From Streptococcus oralis (GTDB lineage Bacteria > Bacillota > Bacilli > Lactobacillales > Streptococcaceae), in the NCBI RefSeq assembly GCF_001075875.1, contig NZ_JUOS01000115.1:1-64000 (forward strand): a DNA stretch of 64,000 nucleotides, read 5' to 3'. Positions 45,198 through 55,102 of the stretch are shown piece by piece. The notes beneath the pieces were generated by a model that saw nothing but the letters and a program-made list of their open reading frames with translations, was not told where the DNA came from and ran no database searches. Position numbers and translations under genes: made by a program. Numbering within the stretch: position 1 is the first letter of the stretch; each line of letters opens with the position of its first letter.

Positions 45198-46298
45198 ATG
45201 TATGACTATTTAATTGTTGGTGCAGGTTTGTCTGGAGCAATCTTCGCACACGAAGCTACAAAACGTGGTAAAAAAGTAAAAGTGATTGACAAGCGTGATC
45301 ACGTTGGTGGAAATATCTACTGTGAAAATGTGGAAAGCATCAATGTCCACAAGTATGGAGCTCATATTTTCCATACATCAAACAAAAAAGTTTGGCATTA
45401 TGTTAACCAGTTTGCAGAGTTCAATAACTATATCAACTCACCAGTGGCTAACTACAAGGGGAGCCTTTACAATCTTCCTTTCAACATGAATACCTTCTAC
45501 GCTATGTGGGGAACTAAGACCCCGCAAGAAGTCAAGGATAAGATTGCTGAGCAAACAGCTGATATGAAGGATGTTGAACCTAAAAACCTGGAAGAGCAAG
45601 CAATCAAGTTGATTGGTCCAGATATCTACGAAAAGTTGATTAAGGGCTACACAGAAAAACAATGGGGACGTTCTGCAACAGAACTTCCACCATTTATCAT
45701 CAAGCGCCTCCCAGTGCGTTTGACCTTTGATAATAACTACTTTAATGATCGTTACCAAGGAATTCCAATCGGTGGTTACAACGTCATCATTGAAAACATG
45801 CTAGGCGACGTAGAAGTAGAACTTGGTGTTGACTTCTTTGCCAATCGTGAAGAACTTGAAGCTTCAGCTGAAAAAGTTGTCTTTACAGGAATGATTGACC
45901 AGTACTTTGATTACAAACATGGTGAGTTGGAGTATCGCAGTCTTCGTTTTGAACACGAAGTCTTGGATGAGGAAAATCATCAAGGGAATGCTGTGGTTAA
46001 CTATACAGAACGTGAGATTCCTTATACTCGTATCATCGAACACAAACATTTTGAGTATGGCACACAACCTAAGACAGTTATCACTCGCGAGTACCCAGCT
46101 GATTGGAAACGTGGAGATGAACCATACTATCCAATCAATGATGAAAAGAACAATGCTATGTTTGCTAAGTATCAAGAAGAAGCAGCCAAAAATGACAAGG
46201 TTATTTTCTGTGGGCGCCTAGCTGACTATAAATACTACGACATGCATGTGGTTATTGAGCGTGCCTTGGAAGTCGTAGAGATAGAATTTACTAAATGA
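45198..46298 (+). CDS. glf: UDP-galactopyranose mutase
   Basis: This 366-residue flavoenzyme converts UDP-Galp to UDP-Galf. The FAD-binding motif is LIVGAGLSGAIFAHEATKRG at the N-terminus, followed by KRDHVGGNIY-type residues (DKRDHVGGN), HIFHTSNK (near 56), and the family-specific GYTEKQWG (near 150). ACGGAG precedes the ATG. It shows that the polymer contains galactofuranose. The start of the Stealth gene overlaps its stop (ATGA). Confidence 0.97.
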   Translation: MYDYLIVGAGLSGAIFAHEATKRGKKVKVIDKRDHVGGNIYCENVESINVHKYGAHIFHTSNKKVWHYVNQFAEFNNYINSPVANYKGSLYNLPFNMNTFYAMWGTKTPQEVKDKIAEQTADMKDVEPKNLEEQAIKLIGPDIYEKLIKGYTEKQWGRSATELPPFIIKRLPVRLTFDNNYFNDRYQGIPIGGYNVIIENMLGDVEVELGVDFFANREELEASAEKVVFTGMIDQYFDYKHGELEYRSLRFEHEVLDEENHQGNAVVNYTEREIPYTRIIEHKHFEYGTQPKTVITREYPADWKRGDEPYYPINDEKNNAMFAKYQEEAAKNDKVIFCGRLADYKYYDMHVVIERALEVVEIEFTK

Positions 46299-47287
46299 CA
46301 AAAGAAAAGATTGATATTGTTGTTCTTTGGGTTGATGGGAGTGATTCAGAATTTATCCGTGAAAAGCAAATAGTTGAAGGACAAGATGATGGCTTGGATC
46401 TTTATATTGATGGTGACATGCGATACCGTGACTATGGAACCTTCAACAATTGGTTCCGTATGATTGAAAACCATGCTCCTTGGGTCAATAAGGTCTTTCT
46501 AATCACCAATGGACAGAAACCTGAATGGCTGAACTTGGCTCATTCTAAGTTGAGGTGGGTTACGCATAAAGAATTTATGCCACAAGAATATCTTCCGACC
46601 TTTAACTCAGCAGCAATTGAATTAAATCTGCATCGTATCGAAGATTTGTCAGAAAACTATCTCTATTTCAATGACGATATGTATATGATTAGGGATTGCA
46701 AACCTTCAGATTTCTATAAAAATGGTTTGCCTAAACTACTTGCTGTTTATGATGCAATAGTTCCTTGGGCTCCGATTACAAAGACATATCTCAACAATAT
46801 CGAGTTAATTTATCGCCATTTCCCTAATAAGGCTGCTATGAAAACATCGCCCTGGAAATTCTTTAATTACCGCTATGGTTTGCGCTTGTTTAAGAATTTA
46901 GTATTGCTACCTTGGGGACCAACAGGATATGTCAATCCGCATTTGCCGGTTCCTATGAAGAAGAGTACTTTAGCGCACCTCTGGGAAATCGAATTTGAAA
47001 CCCTTGATAGGACGTCAAAAAGTCAAATTCGAGACTATAAAGTTGATGTGAATCAGTATATATGTCAAAACTGGCAGATTGAAAGCAATCAATTTTACCC
47101 AATTGAACACAATATAGGGAAGTCGATTGACCTGAATCGACTTGATCAGCTGGACCGTATTTTTAAGGATAAGCATAAAAAGCTTCTTTGTGTAAATGAC
47201 AATGTTGACTTCAAAGAAGAAAATTTGCTCCGTTTTAAAAAGTTCTTAGATGAACGTTATCCTGAAAAGTCGGCTTTCGAACTATGA
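46295..47287 (+). CDS. Stealth-family polysaccharide phosphotransferase
   Basis: This 330-residue protein has the Stealth conserved regions: CR1 KIDIVVLWVDGSD (residues 4-16), CR2 RYRDYGTFNNWFRMIENHAP with VFLITNGQ (near 42-75), CR3 around YLYFNDDMYM (near 120), and a CR4-like C-terminal part. Stealth proteins transfer sugar 1-phosphates, so the repeat unit probably includes a phosphodiester, as in receptor polysaccharides of oral streptococci. It overlaps glf by four bases. Confidence 0.9.
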   Translation: MTKEKIDIVVLWVDGSDSEFIREKQIVEGQDDGLDLYIDGDMRYRDYGTFNNWFRMIENHAPWVNKVFLITNGQKPEWLNLAHSKLRWVTHKEFMPQEYLPTFNSAAIELNLHRIEDLSENYLYFNDDMYMIRDCKPSDFYKNGLPKLLAVYDAIVPWAPITKTYLNNIELIYRHFPNKAAMKTSPWKFFNYRYGLRLFKNLVLLPWGPTGYVNPHLPVPMKKSTLAHLWEIEFETLDRTSKSQIRDYKVDVNQYICQNWQIESNQFYPIEHNIGKSIDLNRLDQLDRIFKDKHKKLLCVNDNVDFKEENLLRFKKFLDERYPEKSAFEL

Positions 47288-47297
47288 GAACAAAGAG

Positions 47298-48353
47298 ATG
47301 AAATATTATTTAAAAGAAGAATTTTTAAAGGATAAAAATATCAAAAACGCTGGTAATAAGGCGCGAAATGATGTCGAGGAAATTGTAAAACAAGAGGGTT
47401 TTAGTCCTTTGTTATTGACGGTTGAAGACTGGTACAAAATGAGTACGATTAAAGCTCAACAACACAAATCAAAAGCCTTGGCACAAGCCTTTTCGCGGTT
47501 GAAACCAGGAGATCAACTGTTAATTCAATTTCCTATGCTCCATCATAGCTTCTTTACCACCTATTTAGTAAAAAAATTGCAAGCTAGAGGGGTTAAAGTC
47601 TATTTTATTATTCATGATTTAGAAGTCTTGCGTTATGTCAATCTGGATACAGTACCTTTAAAGCATAAAATTCGCGTACAGCTTCAAGAATCAAGTCTTT
47701 TAAAAGCTGCTGATGGCCTAATTGCTCATAATCCGATCATGAAGTCATTCCTGGTCAATAAGGGCATTTCAGAACAAAAAATTGTCAGTCTAGGTATTTT
47801 TGACTATCTAATTCCCGATTTTCAGGAAAAAGAAGAACTATCGAAGGATCAACCGATCATTGTGGCAGGTAATCTAGCACAAGAAAAAGCGGGTTATTTG
47901 TACGATTTGCCGTCTAGCCCTGCCTATAACCTTTATGGTGTTGGCTTTGATGAAACTAGAAAGTTAGCAAACCAAGAGTATTTCGGTTCCTTTCTCCCTG
48001 ATGAACTCCCTGCTGCACTTTCAGGAGGATTTGGACTTGTCTGGGATGGTGATAGTTCCGAAACTTGTAGTGGTGTTTTTGGGGAGTATCTTCGATATAA
48101 TAATTCTCATAAGGCATCGCTTTATCTAGCTTCTGGGTTTCCATTGGTGGTATGGAAACAATCTGCTTTATCTAGTTTTGTACTAGAGAACCAGTGTGGA
48201 ATTGCAGTTGAATCGTTACACGATCTAGCTCAAGTCATTGAACAATTAACCCAGAATGACTATCAAAAGTTACTAAAAAATGTGAGAAGTGTAGGTCAAA
48301 AAATTCGAAAAGGGAACTATCTGCATACAGCATTAAGTCAATACGAATTTTAA
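47298..48353 (+). CDS. Glycosyltransferase, probable galactofuranosyltransferase
   Basis: The protein has 351 residues from ATG 47298 (MKYYLKEEFLKDK); an upstream ATG at 47250 lies inside the Stealth gene. It shows GT-B like features: QFPMLHHSFFTTYLVKKL (near 90), a HDLEVLRY segment (near 117), and SGGFGLVWDGDSSETCSG with GEYLRYNNSHKASLYLASGFPL (near 250-290). This pattern is that of the sugar transferases, including beta-1,6-galactofuranosyltransferases, of streptococcal receptor-polysaccharide loci. Being beside glf supports Galf transfer. It is the last gene of the operon. Confidence 0.8.
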   Translation: MKYYLKEEFLKDKNIKNAGNKARNDVEEIVKQEGFSPLLLTVEDWYKMSTIKAQQHKSKALAQAFSRLKPGDQLLIQFPMLHHSFFTTYLVKKLQARGVKVYFIIHDLEVLRYVNLDTVPLKHKIRVQLQESSLLKAADGLIAHNPIMKSFLVNKGISEQKIVSLGIFDYLIPDFQEKEELSKDQPIIVAGNLAQEKAGYLYDLPSSPAYNLYGVGFDETRKLANQEYFGSFLPDELPAALSGGFGLVWDGDSSETCSGVFGEYLRYNNSHKASLYLASGFPLVVWKQSALSSFVLENQCGIAVESLHDLAQVIEQLTQNDYQKLLKNVRSVGQKIRKGNYLHTALSQYEF

Positions 48354-48593
48354 CAAATAGTTCTAATTACTTTTTTATTCTTTGAGAAGTGTATTTACTA
48401 ATAGATGGGGAAAGAGTGGTTGTGGAAGTTTTGAAACACTATTCCACTTTAAAGATTGAATAATTTGGGCTTTTTTCTACATTTGTCAAGTCTATCAAGC
48501 ACTTAATAAAAAAAGATATAAGGCAGTAGCTGTATAGAGGTTGTTGTCTTATTTGGCTCTTTGTTAACAGTAGTGGCTTGAATAAAAGCTAAC

Positions 48594-48629
48594 ATATGGA
48601 GTGGACAATCGTTGTCCTCTCCATTTTTA
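48594..48629 (+). terminator. Terminator of the polysaccharide operon
   Basis: TGGAGTGGACAA / TTGTCCTCTCCA stem (one mismatch) with a TCG loop and a TTTTTA run. It lies 240 bases after the last gene. Confidence 0.75.
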
Positions 48630-48655
48630 TATTCAGAGCGATGAAAATCCGTTTT

Positions 48656-48696
48656 AAACTAACTTCCACTTTGGCTAACCAAGTGGAAGTTAGTTT
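48656..48696. other. Long hairpin upstream of ftsA
   Basis: AAACTAACTTCCACTT and AAGTGGAAGTTAGTTT are perfect complements, extended by TGG/CCA with one bulged T, around a CTAA loop. No T run follows on either side. It may be a miniature element or an RNA structure in a longer ftsA leader. Confidence 0.6.
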
Positions 48697-48762
48697 GAGA
48701 AATCACCTTCAAGAAAAAGCTTGTTTAAATGTTAGAAAATTCGAGCACGAATGTTTTTTTTG

Positions 48763-48771
48763 TGTTATAAT
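48763..48771 (+). promoter_or_regulatory. ftsA promoter, extended -10
   Basis: TGTTATAAT gives an extended -10 (TATAAT at 48766-48771) 80 bases before the ftsA ATG; the -35 region (GAGCAC) is poor. Confidence 0.5.
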
Positions 48772-48850
48772 ATTTTGTGAGTAGTTATGCCTTGGTGTAG
48801 CTATTAAAAATAGAAGTGTGAAACTGGGAAGATAGAGAGGACGCAGTGTA

Positions 48851-50224
48851 ATGACTAGAAATGGTTTTTTTACAGGCTTAGATATCGGAACTAGCTCTAT
48901 TAAAGTGTTGGTTGCAGAGCTTGTAAATGGTGAAGTAAATGTAATTGGCGTTAGCAATGCCAAAAGTAAAGGTGTCAAAGATGGGATTATCGTTGACATC
49001 GAAGCAGCAGCGACTGCTATTAAGTCTGCAATTTCTCAAGCAGAAGAAAAAGCAGGAATTTCAATCAAGTCTGTAAACGTTGGCTTGCCAGCTAATTTGC
49101 TACAAGTGGAGCCAACTCAAGGCATGATTCCAGTGACATCAGATACAAAAGAAATTACGGATCAAGATGTCGAAAATGTTGTCAAATCAGCCTTGACTAA
49201 AAGTATGACTCCAGACCGTGAAGTTATCACCTTTATTCCAGAGGAATTTGTCGTAGATGGATTCCAAGGAATTCGTGATCCTCGCGGAATGATGGGTGTG
49301 CGTTTGGAAATGCGCGGTCTCTTGTACACTGGCCCACGTACCATCCTCCACAATCTTCGTAAAACTGTTGAGCGTGTAGGCGTTCAAGTCGAAAACGTGA
49401 TTATTTCACCTCTTGCAATGGTTCACTCTGTCTTGAATGAAGGTGAACGTGAGTTTGGTGCGACTGTTATTGACATGGGTGGTGGTCAAACGACTGTTGC
49501 CACTATTCGCAACCAAGAACTTCAATATACAAATGTCAACCAAGAAGGTGGCGATTATGTCACAAAAGACATTTCAAAAGTTCTCAAGACTTCTAAGAAA
49601 ATTGCAGAAGGTCTAAAATTGAACTATGGTGAAGCTTATCCACCACTAGCTAGCAAGGAAACTTTCCAAGTTGAAGTGATCGGTGAAGTTGAACCAGTTG
49701 AAGTAACTGAAGAATACTTGGCTGAGATTATTTCAGCAAGAATCAAGCACATTTTTGAGCAAATTAAGCAAGACTTGGAAAGACGTCACCTATTAGACTT
49801 GCCAGGTGGTATTGTCTTGATTGGTGGGAATGCTCTTCTTCCAGGTGTCGTTGAATTGGCCCAAGAAGTATTTGGAGTACGCGTTAAGTTATTCGTACCA
49901 AATCAAGTGGGTATTCGCAATCCTGCTTTTGCTCATGTCATCAGCTTGTCAGAATTCGCTGGTAGTCTTACTGAAGTGAATATTTTGGCACAACGAGCAA
50001 TTCGAGGTGACGAAAGTTTACGCCACCAACCGATTGACTTTAGAAGTTCAGCTCAACCAGTTTCACCTGGTTCTCCACGACCAGTATTTAATACAGTGGC
50101 AACTCCTGAGCCTGAAACAACTCAATCTGTTGAACCAGTAGCTCCTCTTCAATCAGAAGAAAAGAGCAAAGGTAAATTAACGGATCGTTTCCGTAGCTTG
50201 ATTGGAAGCATGTTTGACGAATAA
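48851..50224 (+). CDS. ftsA: Cell division protein FtsA
   Basis: This 457-residue actin-like ATPase anchors FtsZ rings to the membrane. The phosphate-binding loops are TGLDIGTSSIKVLVAE (near 7) and VIDMGGGQTT (near 205), with LIGGNALLPGV (near 325). The SHS2/1C domain lies between about 85 and 165. A linker is followed by a C-terminal amphipathic helix (KGKLTDRFRSLIGSMF) for membrane binding. It is the first gene of the division cluster. Confidence 0.97.
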   Translation: MTRNGFFTGLDIGTSSIKVLVAELVNGEVNVIGVSNAKSKGVKDGIIVDIEAAATAIKSAISQAEEKAGISIKSVNVGLPANLLQVEPTQGMIPVTSDTKEITDQDVENVVKSALTKSMTPDREVITFIPEEFVVDGFQGIRDPRGMMGVRLEMRGLLYTGPRTILHNLRKTVERVGVQVENVIISPLAMVHSVLNEGEREFGATVIDMGGGQTTVATIRNQELQYTNVNQEGGDYVTKDISKVLKTSKKIAEGLKLNYGEAYPPLASKETFQVEVIGEVEPVEVTEEYLAEIISARIKHIFEQIKQDLERRHLLDLPGGIVLIGGNALLPGVVELAQEVFGVRVKLFVPNQVGIRNPAFAHVISLSEFAGSLTEVNILAQRAIRGDESLRHQPIDFRSSAQPVSPGSPRPVFNTVATPEPETTQSVEPVAPLQSEEKSKGKLTDRFRSLIGSMFDE

Positions 50225-50229
50225 AATAG

Positions 50230-51497
<1,268 letters not shown>

Positions 51498-51498
<1 letters not shown>

Positions 51499-52175
51499 TG
51501 AAGATGAATTTAAAAGAAAATACGAACCTTGTTTTTCAACAGATATCGAATGCAGTTCAGGAAGCCGGTCGTGAAAACGATTCGGTTTCTGTGATTGCGG
51601 TGACCAAATATGTAGATGTTGAAACAGCCTCAGCTTTGGTTTCGCAAGGAGTGCAACACATTGGTGAGAACCGTGTTGATAAATTTCTTGACAAGTATCA
51701 TGCTCTAAGTGATAAGAATCTTATCTGGCATTTGATTGGAACCTTACAGAGACGTAAAGTCAAGGAAGTGATTTCTTATGTGGATTATTTTCATGCTTTA
51801 GATTCCTTAAAGCTAGCTCAGGAAATTCAAAAACGAGCGGACCACAAGATTAAGTGCTTTTTGCAAGTAAATATTTCTAAGGAAGAAAGTAAGCATGGTT
51901 TTTCGAAAGAAGAATTGTTAGCCCTCTTACCAAAACTTTCAGAATTAGACCAGATTGAGTATGTAGGTCTGATGACCATGGCTCCATTTGAAGCAACTAG
52001 TCAAGAGTTACTAGACATATTTAAAGAAACGCAAGAATTGCAAAAAACCATTCAAGAAAAACATCTCCCTAATATGCCGATGACCGAACTAAGTATGGGT
52101 ATGAGTCGAGACTTCAAAGAAGCGATTCAATGTGGTTCAACTTTCGTTCGAATCGGTACAGCATTTTTTAAATAG
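51498..52175 (+). CDS. ylmE: YggS-family PLP-binding protein
   Basis: This 225-residue PLP-homeostasis protein has the lysine in VIAVTKYVDVE (near 36), HIGENRVDKF (near 52), WHLIGTLQRRK (near 82), and SMGMSRDFKEAI (near 198). Its start overlaps the ftsZ stop (TAATG); an ATG two codons later is an alternative. It lies in the conserved ylm cluster. Confidence 0.92.
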
Positions 52176-52184
52176 GAAATAACC

Positions 52185-52736
52185 ATGTCACTAAAAGATA
52201 AATTTGATAAGTTTATAGATTATTTCACTGAAGATGGAGAAGAGGTGGCACCAAGCGTTGCTGAATTAAAGTCTGAACAAACCTTAACTTCAGTTTCGGC
52301 TCCAAAGGAAGAACTTCCACGAGCTCAACAGTTACCACAATCTTCACAAGTGAATTCTAAAGAGAAAAATATTACGCGCCTTCATGCTCGTCAGCAAGAG
52401 TTGGCGATGCAGAGCCATCGTAGCACAGAAAAGGTAACTATTGATGTTCGTTATCCTCGTCGCTACGAAGATGCAACAGATATCGTTGATTTGTTGGCAG
52501 GTAACGAAAGTATTCTCATTGACTTCCAATACATGACTGAAGTACAAGCACGCCGCTGTCTAGATTACTTGGATGGAGCTCGTCATGTGCTAGCTGGTGA
52601 ATTGAGAAAAGTTGCAAATACTATGTATCTTTTGACACCAGTAGGAGTTGTGGTTAATATTGAAGACATTCGCTTGCCTGATGGTTCTCACGGTGAAGAG
52701 TTTGATTTTGATATGAAGAGAAATCGAGTGAAGTAA
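52185..52736 (+). CDS. sepF: Cell division protein SepF
   Basis: This 183-residue protein has an N-terminal amphipathic membrane-binding helix ([14 protein letters not shown]), a variable linker, and the C-terminal dimerising domain (about 85-175; [19 protein letters not shown]). SepF anchors FtsZ beside FtsA. Next gene start overlaps its stop (TAATG). Confidence 0.95.
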   Translation: MSLKDKFDKFIDYFTEDGEEVAPSVAELKSEQTLTSVSAPKEELPRAQQLPQSSQVNSKEKNITRLHARQQELAMQSHRSTEKVTIDVRYPRRYEDATDIVDLLAGNESILIDFQYMTEVQARRCLDYLDGARHVLAGELRKVANTMYLLTPVGVVVNIEDIRLPDGSHGEEFDFDMKRNRVK

Positions 52737-52999
52737 TGATTTTTCTAATTCGTTTAATACAGAATGCTGCAACTATCTATTCATGGATACTTGTAGCTTT
52801 TGCTCTATTATCTTGGTTACCCAATGCCTATGATACAGCACTAGGTCGTTTGTTAACTAGCTTAGTCAAACCGATCCTTCAACCCTTGAGACGTTTGCCA
52901 CTAAGGGTTGGTGGTTTTGATTTTACAGTTTGGGTGGCTGTCATTTTAGTTCATTTAGTCGGTAACTATCTAATCCGTTTTCTTTTAATACTAGCATGA
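52736..52999 (+). CDS. ylmG: YggT-family membrane protein YlmG
   Basis: This 87-residue protein has two membrane segments (about 8-28 and 62-85) and the conserved NAYDTALGRLLTSLVKPILQP-type region between them (positions about 31-50). It is part of the division cluster. Role in septation or chromosome partition is not well defined. It overlaps both neighbours. Confidence 0.92.
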   Translation: MIFLIRLIQNAATIYSWILVAFALLSWLPNAYDTALGRLLTSLVKPILQPLRRLPLRVGGFDFTVWVAVILVHLVGNYLIRFLLILA

Positions 53000-53781
53000 G
53001 AAAAGATATTTATCAGCATTTCTCAGTCGAGGATATTCCTTTCATTGATAAGGGATTGGAGTGGCTTAGGCAGGTAGAAGAGCACTACGCTCCCATCCTA
53101 ACTCCCTTTATCAACCCCCATCAGGTCTTTATTTTAAAGACATTGGGGAATCATCAAGGAATTCAAGTTTTTTCAAGCAACGATTTTGTAGCTAGCGAGT
53201 ATAGTCGTGTGCTTCTTACACCAGATTATTTCATACCGACTTTGATGGATTTTGAAATGGAATTGCTTGAGATTGTTTATTCTAGTAAGTTCGACCAATT
53301 GACACATGCCAAGATTTTAGGAACTGTTCTGAATCGATTGGGAATTGATCGCAAATTGTTTGGTGATATTTTAGTTACGGAGAATAGAGCCCAAATCATT
53401 GTGGACCAAAGATTCACTTCTCTCTTTCAAGATGGGATTCAAAAGATTGCTAGATTACCTGTTAAACTAGAAGTCGTATCTTTTGAAGAATTGGTAGAAG
53501 CCGTGAGTGATTATCAGGAAAAGGAAGTTTTAGTTCCGAGTATGCGCTTGGATGCTTTCTTGTCAAATGTTCTGAAATTGTCTCGCTCGCAGACGGCTGA
53601 TTTATTAGAAAGAAAATATGTTCAGGTAAATTACCATCTGGTTGAAAAATCTGACTACCAAGTTAAATTAGGTGATTTAGTAAGTGTCAGACGTTTTGGA
53701 CGGATTATCTTACTCAAAGAAAATGGTCAAACCAAAAAAGATAAGAAAAAAATAACAGTCCAATTACTACTAAGTAAGTGA
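52996..53781 (+). CDS. ylmH: S4-domain RNA-binding protein YlmH
   Basis: This 261-residue protein has an N-terminal domain of the YlmH type and a C-terminal S4 RNA-binding domain (about 180-250; MRLDAFLSNVLKLSRSQTAD). YlmH homologues have been linked to rescue of stalled ribosomes. The start overlaps ylmG (ATGA). Confidence 0.92.
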   Translation: MRKDIYQHFSVEDIPFIDKGLEWLRQVEEHYAPILTPFINPHQVFILKTLGNHQGIQVFSSNDFVASEYSRVLLTPDYFIPTLMDFEMELLEIVYSSKFDQLTHAKILGTVLNRLGIDRKLFGDILVTENRAQIIVDQRFTSLFQDGIQKIARLPVKLEVVSFEELVEAVSDYQEKEVLVPSMRLDAFLSNVLKLSRSQTADLLERKYVQVNYHLVEKSDYQVKLGDLVSVRRFGRIILLKENGQTKKDKKKITVQLLLSK

Positions 53782-53789
53782 GAAGAAAA

Positions 53790-54044
53790 ATGTCGATTAC
53801 ACCACAAGAAATTATTGATAAAGCTTTCTCCATTAAATTCAGAGGCTATAATAAGGAAGAAGTTGACGAATTTTTGGATAAGATTTATTTTGACTATGAG
53901 GAACTTGTCCGTTACAAGGATGAAACTGAAGTCTATATCAAAAGATTAGAAGAACGTCTTTCGTCTTTTACTGATGATTTTCCTAAAAGAACAGTGACAA
54001 GCGAGCAAGAACCAGAACCATTGAATGATTCTATTTTTTATTAA
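53790..54044 (+). CDS. Short DivIVA-domain paralogue
   Basis: The protein has 84 residues from ATG 53790 (MSITPQEIIDKAF), after GAGAAG. It reproduces the N-terminal membrane-binding domain of the neighbouring DivIVA: FSIKFRGYNKEEVDEFLDKI against FSTKFRGFNPEEVDEFLDIV, followed by the beginning of the coiled coil (RLEERLSSF against NLEERLSYF). It then ends with a short acidic tail. It lies 17 bases upstream of divIVA and looks like a partial tandem duplication kept open under selection. A homologue of GpsB is another reading, but similarity to the neighbour is closer. Confidence 0.8.
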   Translation: MSITPQEIIDKAFSIKFRGYNKEEVDEFLDKIYFDYEELVRYKDETEVYIKRLEERLSSFTDDFPKRTVTSEQEPEPLNDSIFY

Positions 54045-54061
54045 GTAAGTGAGGGGAAAAT

Positions 54062-54847
54062 ATGCCAATTACATCGTTAGAAATCAAGGATAAAACCTTT
54101 AGTACCAAATTCAGAGGTTTTAATCCTGAAGAAGTTGATGAATTTCTAGATATTGTTGTTCGTGATTATGAAACGCTTGTTCGTAGTAACCATGAAAAAG
54201 AGCAACACATTAAAAATTTAGAGGAACGTTTGTCTTATTTTGATGAGATTAAGGAGTCATTGAGCCAGTCTGTATTGATTGCTCAAGATACTGCAGAACG
54301 TGTCAAACAAGCTGCTAATGAACGCTCTCAAAATATCCTTAAACAGGCTGAACAAGATGCTCAGCGTCTGCTTGATGAAGCTAAGTATAAGGCTAATGAA
54401 ATCTTGCGTCAAGCTACAGATAATGCTAAGAAGGTTGCAGTAGAGACAGAAGAATTAAAGAATAAGAGCCGTGTCTTCCATCAACGTTTGAAATCTACGA
54501 TTGAGAGTCAATTGGCCATTGTAGACTCTTCTGACTGGGAAGAAATTTTGCGTCCGACAGCAACTTACCTTCAAACAAGTGACGAAGCTTTTAAAGAAGT
54601 TGTCGGAGAAGTTTTGGGTGAAGATGTAACTGGATATCATGATGAAGAACCAATTGACATGACTCGTCAGTTTTCACCAGAGGAAGTAGCAGAGCTCCAA
54701 GCTCGCATTGAAGCAGCTAATCGAGAATTGGCTGAATCACAAAAAGAAACAGTTCCAGATACTGCTAGTTCAGTAGTAGAAGGAGTCGTTTCTTCAAACC
54801 AAGATTCTCAACCAGCACCCTTGACAGAATCTATTGATCTTTTATAA
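54062..54847 (+). CDS. divIVA: Cell division protein DivIVA
   Basis: This 261-residue protein has the N-terminal DivIVA domain (MPITSLEIKDKTFSTKFRGF and following, residues 1-55), which binds curved membrane, and a long coiled coil (about 30-150 with VKQAANERSQNILKQAEQDA). A C-terminal acidic tail follows. In streptococci it organises pole and septum maturation and is phosphorylated by StkP. GTGAGGGG precedes the ATG. Confidence 0.96.
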   Translation: MPITSLEIKDKTFSTKFRGFNPEEVDEFLDIVVRDYETLVRSNHEKEQHIKNLEERLSYFDEIKESLSQSVLIAQDTAERVKQAANERSQNILKQAEQDAQRLLDEAKYKANEILRQATDNAKKVAVETEELKNKSRVFHQRLKSTIESQLAIVDSSDWEEILRPTATYLQTSDEAFKEVVGEVLGEDVTGYHDEEPIDMTRQFSPEEVAELQARIEAANRELAESQKETVPDTASSVVEGVVSSNQDSQPAPLTESIDLL

Positions 54848-54861
54848 GAAAGAAAATCTGA

Positions 54862-55075
54862 GAACAAGATCTAACCAAACATATTTACAGCGAGTAGGCG
54901 ACGGTGGAAGTCCTACAATCCCTGTTGATTAGATTATCCTCTCAAGTTATCAAGTCTGAAGTTAGTAGGATTTGACGTTTCCCACGTTACGGGAAAAGAG
55001 GGAGAAAGACTAGTTCTTTTTCCGAACAAAGGTGGTACCACGATTTTCGTCCTTTTTAGCGAGTCGTGGTTTTTA
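54862..55075 (+). promoter_or_regulatory. T-box riboswitch of ileS
   Basis: The leader between divIVA and ileS contains the T-box core AGGTGGTACCACG (55030-55042). A terminator stem CCACGA / TCGTGG with a T run at 55038-55075 competes with it, and a stem I region with GGCGACGGTGGAAGTCC (54907-54923) lies further upstream. ATC triplets stand at 54936-54938 and 54949-54951; one is probably the isoleucine specifier. Uncharged tRNA-Ile should allow read-through into ileS. Confidence 0.92.
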
Positions 55076-55102
55076 TTTTGTCTATATAAAAAAGGAGATA
55101 TC

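Larger units (their letters stand above)
48354..48850. other. Intergenic region between the polysaccharide operon and ftsA
   Basis: The first 240 bases hold no convincing feature. Two hairpins follow (48594-48629 and 48656-48696), then the ftsA promoter. A short ORF starting at 48596 overlaps both hairpins and has no ribosome binding site, so it is not called. Confidence 0.6.

Noticed and set aside
48596-48784. 62-codon ORF upstream of ftsA
   Set aside because: It spans a terminator and a second hairpin, begins inside the terminator stem and has no ribosome binding site.
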